Assembly (NCBI GenBank): GCA_946403085.1
Contig: CAMIYM010000004.1
Coordinates: forward strand, 62,001-126,000
Length of the DNA stretch: 64,000 nucleotides
Direction: 5' to 3'
Source of the DNA: an uncultured Clostridia bacterium
GTDB lineage: Bacteria; Bacillota; Clostridia; Saccharofermentanales; Saccharofermentanaceae
Shown: in pieces, positions 58,798-64,000 of the stretch
Numbering within the stretch: position 1 is the stretch's first letter
Layout: the number at the start of each line of letters is the position of its first letter
Position numbers and translations under genes: made by a program
Notes under the pieces: generated by a model
Database searches by the model: none
Seen by the model: only the letters and a program-made list of their open reading frames with translations
What the model was told of the DNA's origin: nothing

Positions 58798-59925
58798 ATG
58801 ATGAATTTTAATGAACAAGAGAATGAGGACGAGCGCGTATTAGGAAGGCTCAGACAGCCCGGAGATACGGAAGAAAAAGCTCTTAGACCTGTTACCTTTG
58901 AAGATTATTCAGGTCAGACCAAAGTAAAGACCAATCTTAAGATCTTTATCGACGCAGCCAAGAAGCGTGGAGAAGCTTTGGATCACGTCCTCTTATATGG
59001 TCCTCCGGGATTAGGTAAGACAACGCTTGCAGGCATCATTGCATCTGAGATGGGTGTAGCCATGCATATCACCACAGGACCTTCCATCGAAAAGGCCGGT
59101 GACCTTGCAGCTCTTCTTACGAACCTGAATGAGAATGAAGTCTTATTCATAGATGAGATCCACAGACTTAATAAGAGTGTAGAGGAAGTCCTCTATCCTG
59201 CGATGGAGGATTACTGCCTTGACCTCATGATAGGTAAGGGTCCTGCTGCAAGATCCGTAAGACTTGATCTTCCGCACTTTACTCTTGTAGGCGCCACCAC
59301 CAGAGCCGGTATGCTCTCAGCTCCTTTAAGAGACCGATTCGGCATGATCCACCGTCTTGAACTCTATGAGACGGAAGATCTTATGGAGATACTTAAGCGT
59401 GATGCAGGTCTTCTGGGCATTGCCATTAATGAAGAAGGTTTACGCAATATCGCGTCAAGATCCAGAGGCACGCCGAGAATCGCGATCAGACTTCTTAAGC
59501 GTATGAGAGACTTTGCTTCATACCTTGATAAGGATACTATCGATAAGGAAGTTTCAGACTACGGACTTAATGCTTTGGATATAGACGCCATTGGTCTGGA
59601 TGCTGTCGACAGAAGGCTTCTTACTTCTATTGCAGATATCTTTAAGGGTGGTCCTGTAGGACTTGAGACTCTTGCTGCATGCACAGGCGAAGATCCTGTA
59701 ACCATTGAAGATGTCTATGAGCCGTTCCTTTTGCAGAATGGTTTCCTTCATAAGACACCCAGAGGAAGAATGCTAACTTTAAGGGCATTCGAGCACTTAG
59801 GTCTCACACCTCCGCCGTCTTTTATTGCCGGAATGAAGAGTACCGAAGTTCAGACTGCTCCCAAGTTTGAGAATATCTCGATCGAAGACTGGCAGAACTC
59901 CAACAGGGAAGGCGAGAACAACTGA
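58798..59925 (+). CDS. ruvB: Holliday junction branch migration ATPase RuvB
   Basis: The 375-residue AAA+ motor has Walker [10 protein letters not shown], Walker B FIDEIHRL, the sensor ATTRAG, the RuvB signature [10 protein letters not shown] and the winged-helix C-terminus (TPRGRMLT). It is about 30 residues longer than typical because of extra residues at the C-terminus ([17 protein letters not shown]). Two ATG codons (58798, 58801) are possible. Its stop overlaps the queH start (TGATG). Confidence 0.96.
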   Translation: MMNFNEQENEDERVLGRLRQPGDTEEKALRPVTFEDYSGQTKVKTNLKIFIDAAKKRGEALDHVLLYGPPGLGKTTLAGIIASEMGVAMHITTGPSIEKAGDLAALLTNLNENEVLFIDEIHRLNKSVEEVLYPAMEDYCLDLMIGKGPAARSVRLDLPHFTLVGATTRAGMLSAPLRDRFGMIHRLELYETEDLMEILKRDAGLLGIAINEEGLRNIASRSRGTPRIAIRLLKRMRDFASYLDKDTIDKEVSDYGLNALDIDAIGLDAVDRRLLTSIADIFKGGPVGLETLAACTGEDPVTIEDVYEPFLLQNGFLHKTPRGRMLTLRAFEHLGLTPPPSFIAGMKSTEVQTAPKFENISIEDWQNSNREGENN

Positions 59926-60515
59926 TGGGGAAGATACTCCTTCATTGCTGCTGCGGCCCTTGTGCCATGTATCCTTTGGACCTTCTGGTCTCAAAGGATT
60001 ATGACCTTGACTGTTTCTGGTATAACCCCAATATCCAGCCGCAGTTTGAATTTGACAGACGTCACGAAAATCTTCAGAAGGCATGTGACCACTTCGGAAT
60101 AAAGCTCATTTCCGTAGGAACTGAATGCATGCAGGATTACTGGCTTTCCAAGGAATACTTAGAGCAGTACGGATCAAGATGTGAGATGTGTTACGACATC
60201 CGTATGGACAGCGTAGCTAAGTTCGCATCTGAGAATGGTTATGATTCTTTCTGCACGACACTTCTTGTTAGCCCTTATCAGCAGCACGATAAGATTGCCG
60301 AGATAAGCGATATGAAGGCTTCCAAGTACGGTGTTGATTTTGATTATATGGATTTCCGCCCTGGCTTCAGACAGGGTCAGGACATGGCCAGAGAGATAGG
60401 CCTTTACAGACAAAAATACTGTGGCTGTATTTTCTCCTTGGAGGAATCGAAGTTCAGGGATAAGATTTATAAATCTTTTGAAGATGGTTCTTTAGCTTCT
60501 ACCAGAACAGAATAA
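59925..60515 (+). CDS. queH: Epoxyqueuosine reductase QueH
   Basis: The 196-residue protein has the QueH cysteine sets: HCCCGPC at residues 6-12, RCEMCY near 86, and YCGC near 165. These bind an iron-sulfur cluster and metal to reduce epoxyqueuosine to queuosine in tRNA, the QueG-independent route. It is translationally coupled to ruvB by a 1-nt overlap. Its last 49 nt overlap the end of rqcH on the other strand. Other queuosine genes are not in this window. Confidence 0.92.
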   Translation: MGKILLHCCCGPCAMYPLDLLVSKDYDLDCFWYNPNIQPQFEFDRRHENLQKACDHFGIKLISVGTECMQDYWLSKEYLEQYGSRCEMCYDIRMDSVAKFASENGYDSFCTTLLVSPYQQHDKIAEISDMKASKYGVDFDYMDFRPGFRQGQDMAREIGLYRQKYCGCIFSLEESKFRDKIYKSFEDGSLASTRTE

Positions 60516-62395
60516 TACCCTTCATAGATAACCATGCCCGGCTTTGCTCCCGGAATCTTCTTTACGTGGGAGACAGGGCAGTAGTCGACTTCGGCTTTGA
60601 GCTGGCCGGGCTTGGAATCTTCTGAAGTCATGTGTTCTTCAAGGATTATCGCCTTTGAGAAGAATGCAGCAAGACTTGCTGCTTCGAGAACAGCATTATC
60701 AGAAGGCATTTCCTCGTTGGGTTTTGTCCTTAAGATGACGTGTGTTCCTGGAAGTCCTTTTACATGGAACCACCAGTCACGTCTGGAAGCTGTATGGAAA
60801 GTGAGCTGCTCGTTTTGGATGTTGTTTCTGCCGGCAAGGATCTCATAACCGTCTGAAGTAATGTATCTGCGGCAGGGAAGAGCACGTTCCTTATTCTGGT
60901 TCTTGGCTTTGCCCATGTTTGCTCTCTTTGCTGCTTCTCTTAATGCGCGTGAGGAAGCTTTGCCGGACTTGGCGACACCGACCATCTTATTAGGGTCGCC
61001 AGCGCCCTGAGTTCTGGTCTTGGATGCAGAGCCTTTTCGAAAACCGGAATCACCGGATATCTCTGACTTGATCTCTTCGTTTATCGCATCAAGATCTTCT
61101 ACGCTTGAGGCAGCGGTAACGGCTGCACTTAAGGAACGGAGATACTGTGCAGCGAGTTCATCTTCTTTAAGATAGTTTTCAGCGAGCTCCATTTTTCGCT
61201 TTGCCTTATGGAAACGCTTATAGTATTCCTGGGCGTTGCCAGAAGCATCGAGCGTGGGATTCAAGGGAATCGTTATATCATTCTGGGACTCAGTAGTGTA
61301 ATCGGTAAGGGTTACACTCGCCTGTCCCTGAGAGATCATGTACTTGTAGGTGAGGATGAGGTCACCATAATGCTTCAGAAGATCAGCTTTCTGACCTTCC
61401 TCAAAGTCCTGTTCATGTATCTCGCGTTTCTTGATGACTCTTGCCAAGGCACTTCCGATTATCTGGCTTAATCTGTCTCTGCCTTTATCCAGGATCAGCT
61501 TTGAATCCCTGGCCTGATAGCAAAGATCAATCGCTTCAGATATAGATGAGACCTCTTTGGTCTTGGCAAAGCCTCTGAGTTCAACGATGGAAGCGTCTTC
61601 GGGATCGCCATTTGAATCGTAGAAAACATAGGATTTATATGTTCCGTCAGTAACAGATCTTAAGAATCCGGCTACGACATTATTAAGGCGTTCTTTATCG
61701 CTGTCATTAAGCATGGAAAGCGTCTTGCGGTCATCGATGTCTGCCTTGTCGGATATGAATGATGCAAGAACTGGGGACAGGCCCTTGATGGATCCGACCA
61801 AAGCCTTTTCGATCGGTCTGGAAAGCTCTGATTCCATTATGGGAAGACTGCCGCTTTCTGATATCTCCAGTGCCTTGTCTGGAGTAAGCTTATCCTGTGC
61901 CGGCGGATACTCGTAGACTCTGGCTGGCATGACCTCTCTGACTCGGGATACGGAGAAATCAACATGGATCGCGGAATCTAAGATCTTGCCGCCTTCGTTG
62001 ATAAGGACAATATTTGAGAAACGTCCCATAAGTTCGATCGTAAGAGTATATGTCTTACGGTCTTTTAATTCATCGTATTTACTGACTGTGATCTCAATGA
62101 TTCGCTCGTAGCCGGGATTTGTCACGCTCTCAATCCTGGAACCCGCCAGGTATTTTCTAAGAAGCATGCAAAATGAGGGCGGAATAGAAGGATTGTCCAC
62201 AGTATCATCAGCAAAACAGATCCTGGGAGCGCCGGGATCTATTGAGATGAGGAGCTTCTTATATCCGCCTGTAAATCTGATGTGAAGGATGACAGTGTGC
62301 TTATCAGGCATGTAGATCTTATCTACACGCTTGCCTTCAAGCTCTGTATTAAGTTCATTTGCTAGAAGCTGACAAGTGATACCGTCTAAAGTCAA
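60467..62395 (-). CDS. rqcH: Ribosome quality control protein RqcH (NFACT)
   Basis: The 642-residue protein has the NFACT-N domain (MTLDGITCQLLANEL, RICFADDTVDNPSIPPSFCMLLRKYL), central coiled-coil (about 370-450) and the NFACT-R domain near the end (ILAGRNNIQNEQL, DWWFHVKGLPGTHVIL). RqcH binds stalled 50S subunits with tRNA-Ala and adds C-terminal alanine tails for degradation. The start is TTG at 62395, with GAGG within the stop region of the upstream gene. It complements ssrA in this window as a second rescue pathway. It overlaps the 3' end of queH by 49 nt. Confidence 0.94.
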   Translation of the reverse strand: MTLDGITCQLLANELNTELEGKRVDKIYMPDKHTVILHIRFTGGYKKLLISIDPGAPRICFADDTVDNPSIPPSFCMLLRKYLAGSRIESVTNPGYERIIEITVSKYDELKDRKTYTLTIELMGRFSNIVLINEGGKILDSAIHVDFSVSRVREVMPARVYEYPPAQDKLTPDKALEISESGSLPIMESELSRPIEKALVGSIKGLSPVLASFISDKADIDDRKTLSMLNDSDKERLNNVVAGFLRSVTDGTYKSYVFYDSNGDPEDASIVELRGFAKTKEVSSISEAIDLCYQARDSKLILDKGRDRLSQIIGSALARVIKKREIHEQDFEEGQKADLLKHYGDLILTYKYMISQGQASVTLTDYTTESQNDITIPLNPTLDASGNAQEYYKRFHKAKRKMELAENYLKEDELAAQYLRSLSAAVTAASSVEDLDAINEEIKSEISGDSGFRKGSASKTRTQGAGDPNKMVGVAKSGKASSRALREAAKRANMGKAKNQNKERALPCRRYITSDGYEILAGRNNIQNEQLTFHTASRRDWWFHVKGLPGTHVILRTKPNEEMPSDNAVLEAASLAAFFSKAIILEEHMTSEDSKPGQLKAEVDYCPVSHVKKIPGAKPGMVIYEGYYSVLVEAKEPSSKDL

Positions 62396-62399
62396 GGTG

Positions 62400-62807
62400 T
62401 TATACCTCGTCTTCTAACGGTTCGCCATCTGATTCCATATTCTTCTTGCTGGAAAAGACCAGCGTAAGGATGATCCAAACAATAGCTGCTGCAAGGACTT
62501 CGATACCGAGGATCTTGAAGAACAGCTCGAACTTGTCCCAGCTTACCAGGAGATCTATTCCTGTGATGAGAAGTACAGCAGCAATAAAGATGAGAGGCTT
62601 TGCAACCTTGGAAGAAGCAAACTTATTAACAACTTCCGATGCGCCTGACTCCTGGGGAGCAGGTGTAGTAGTTCTTTTCCTTGAGGATGAAGAACGGGAA
62701 GCTGTTGAACGTGAAGATGACGTTGTACGGGCAGGCTTTCTGGAGGAACTGCTTTTCGAGCTCCTTGAAGAAGATCTGCCTGTACCTGTTCTTCCTGAAC
62801 CTGCCAT
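62400..62807 (-). CDS. Small membrane protein with Ser/Arg-rich N-terminus
   Basis: The 135-residue protein has an N-terminal 55-residue stretch dominated by Ser, Arg, Thr and Gly (RS and SR repeats), followed by two membrane helices (about 70-90 and 97-117) and an acidic tail. The basic Ser-rich tail is cytoplasmic by the positive-inside rule, and could bind nucleic acid or ribosomes. It starts 2 nt after the prs-like gene and ends 4 nt before rqcH, so all three are likely one transcript. No family is recognised. Confidence 0.75.
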   Translation of the reverse strand: MAGSGRTGTGRSSSRSSKSSSSRKPARTTSSSRSTASRSSSSRKRTTTPAPQESGASEVVNKFASSKVAKPLIFIAAVLLITGIDLLVSWDKFELFFKILGIEVLAAAIVWIILTLVFSSKKNMESDGEPLEDEV

Positions 62808-62809
62808 TA

Positions 62810-64000
62810 TCAGCCGATATTCTCTTTCTCTTTGAGAAGCTTCTTGATCTTCTCAGTAGGATTGATGAGGCTTGAAAGTGATGCGTCGTGGTTGATGGCA
62901 TCGATGAGGAGGGCAACGAACTTGCAGAGGTTAACGTCTGCGAACCAGGGAGCCTGTAAGAGCTCAGGTCTTCTGTAGATAAGGTTTGTAGCGAAAACCT
63001 TATTGATGATGCCTTCTTCGTAAGCCTTATTGAAGTTGTCGATACCTTCAGTGAAAAGACCGAAAGTAACAGCGCAGTAAACGTTGCGTGCGCCCTTGTC
63101 CTTCATCTTCTTTGCGATATCGATCATGGAGTCACCGGAAGAGATCATGTCATCAACGATGAGGATATCCATATCCTGAACGGAGTCACCGAGGAACTCG
63201 TGAGCGATGATGGGGTTCTTACCGTCAACTACAGTTGTGTAATCTCTTCTCTTATAGAATGTTCCGAGAGGAACTCCAAGGATGGAAGCGTAGTACATAG
63301 CTCTGCCGATACCGCCTTCATCAGGGGAGATGATCATGAACTTACCGTTGGAGAACTGGAGATCAGGTACCTGACGGTACATTTCCTTGATGATCTGATA
63401 TGCGGTAGGGAGGCTCTCGAAGCCTGCAAGAGGAATAGCGTTAGCAACTCTCTCGTCGTGAGCATCGAAAGTAATGATATTTGCAACACCAAGCTCATAG
63501 AGCTCTTCGAGTGCGAAAGCGCAGTCAAGGGATTCTCTTGCGTTTCTCTTGTGCTGACGGCTCTCATAAAGGAAAGGCATGATGACATTGATTCTTCTGG
63601 ACTTACCGGAGCAGGCGAGGATAACACGCTTAAGATCCTGATAGTGATCGTCAGGGCTCATTCTGTTGTCCTGTCCGAACATCTTGTATGTGCAGGAGCA
63701 GTTCATGATATCGCTGATGAGGTAGAGGTCATGGCCTCTTACTGTGTTCTTTACGACAGCTTTACCTTCACCGGAGGAGAATCTTGCATTCTCGACAGGG
63801 ATCGTATAATCCTCACGGAAGAATCCGGGATAAGTATTAACGATCTGCTCTTTCTGATACTCTGAACGTCTCTTATTCAGATAGAAGTTAACCTTCTGTG
63901 TGAAGTCTTCGCTTCCTTTAAGAGCAATAAGACCGATAGGTCCTACCGGCGCCATGGGGTTGTCGCCGTATTGGTCGTAGCGGGAATAAGCTCTTTCGTC
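62810..64000 (-). CDS. prs: Ribose-phosphate pyrophosphokinase-like protein, 5' end beyond the window
   Basis: The frame is open to the window edge, 15 codons beyond the ATG at 63955, so the true start may lie outside. The visible 396 residues have the PRPP synthetase pattern: NTVRGHDLYLISD, MPFLYESRQHKR (ATP loop), FDAHDERV and the PRPP loop ILIVDDMISSGDSM. It is longer and more divergent than standard Prs (about 315) with an extra N-terminal segment. It makes PRPP from ribose 5-phosphate and ATP, for upp and other pathways. It is the first visible gene of a transcript with the small membrane protein and rqcH. Confidence 0.85.
   Translation of the reverse strand, partial: DERAYSRYDQYGDNPMAPVGPIGLIALKGSEDFTQKVNFYLNKRRSEYQKEQIVNTYPGFFREDYTIPVENARFSSGEGKAVVKNTVRGHDLYLISDIMNCSCTYKMFGQDNRMSPDDHYQDLKRVILACSGKSRRINVIMPFLYESRQHKRNARESLDCAFALEELYELGVANIITFDAHDERVANAIPLAGFESLPTAYQIIKEMYRQVPDLQFSNGKFMIISPDEGGIGRAMYYASILGVPLGTFYKRRDYTTVVDGKNPIIAHEFLGDSVQDMDILIVDDMISSGDSMIDIAKKMKDKGARNVYCAVTFGLFTEGIDNFNKAYEEGIINKVFATNLIYRRPELLQAPWFADVNLCKFVALLIDAINHDASLSSLINPTEKIKKLLKEKENIG

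Noticed and set aside
1..64000. CRISPR array, IS element, prophage or integrase
   Set aside because: No regularly spaced repeats, transposase, integrase, capsid or terminase-like proteins were seen on either strand.

Overview
The window looks like chromosome from an uncultured or rumen/gut-type member of the Clostridia (Firmicutes), perhaps near Saccharofermentans/Oscillospiraceae. This rests on strong AGGAGG-type ribosome sites, TTGACA/TATAAT promoters (several of the extended -10 type), many small zinc-ribbon and lipoprotein genes, PadR/HAAS modules, an EFR1-type ferredoxin protein, RqcH, a one-piece tmRNA and CCA-encoding tRNAs. The genus is an inference. I see no prophage, IS element, CRISPR array or plasmid gene. 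Gene density is high and nearly every gene looks intact.

Layout. 1-9.4 kb: the end of a large solute-binding protein, tmRNA (ssrA), a zinc-ribbon protein, a membrane-anchored cell-wall amidase, a PadR-HAAS-small membrane protein operon, and a transporter-acyltransferase fusion preceded by an unlisted 51-residue membrane ORF. 8.4-17.8 kb: PlsC, acyl-CoA ligase, SprT-like protease, a 1694-residue DUF4011 helicase-nuclease and a tail-anchored protein. 17.9-26.5 kb: uracil uptake and salvage (uraA, upp), a split amino-acid ABC transporter around an acyltransferase, a MalY/PatB lyase, and a TetR-EFR1 operon with a 45-bp palindromic operator. 26.5-30.9 kb: glnS-gltX and a degenerate dehydroquinate-synthase-like gene. 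30.9-38.7 kb: extracytoplasmic lipoproteins (M28-like, GH5-like, SH3), a CdaA-CdaR fusion with a sugar-acyltransferase-like gene, and tRNA-Gly/tRNA-Arg. 38.9-48.5 kb: a divergent type IIA topoisomerase pair, a deacetylase-like membrane protein, a PH-domain protein, a sirtuin with a histone-H1-like tail, and a membrane MutS-like ATPase. 48.6-53.1 kb: a kinase / vWA / PP2C / coiled-coil operon resembling the TerY-P (YegI-YegL-YegK) phospho-signalling triad. 53.1-64 kb: a polytopic membrane protein, tRNA-Lys, a Gfo/Idh oxidoreductase, pyrimidine phosphorylase, ruvCAB-queH, and on the minus strand a prs-like gene, a small membrane protein and rqcH.

How genes fit together. uraA, upp and the nucleoside phosphorylase are pyrimidine salvage, and the prs-like gene may supply their PRPP. 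ssrA and rqcH are two independent ribosome-rescue routes. ruvCAB resolves Holliday junctions. The topoisomerase pair, the tailed sirtuin and the MutS-like ATPase form a DNA-themed run. The acyltransferase fusion, PlsC and acyl-CoA ligase suggest phospholipid or acyl-chain handling.

Best candidates for something new: the four-gene kinase/vWA/PP2C/coiled-coil operon with a PIN-like domain on its kinase; the NCS1-transporter/acyltransferase/zinc-ribbon fusion with its coupled mini-ORF; a hairpin element present twice with a conserved interior and unrelated but self-complementary outer stems; and a set of likely pseudoenzymes (AroB-like, GH5-like). All calls come from reading the sequence; no database search was run.
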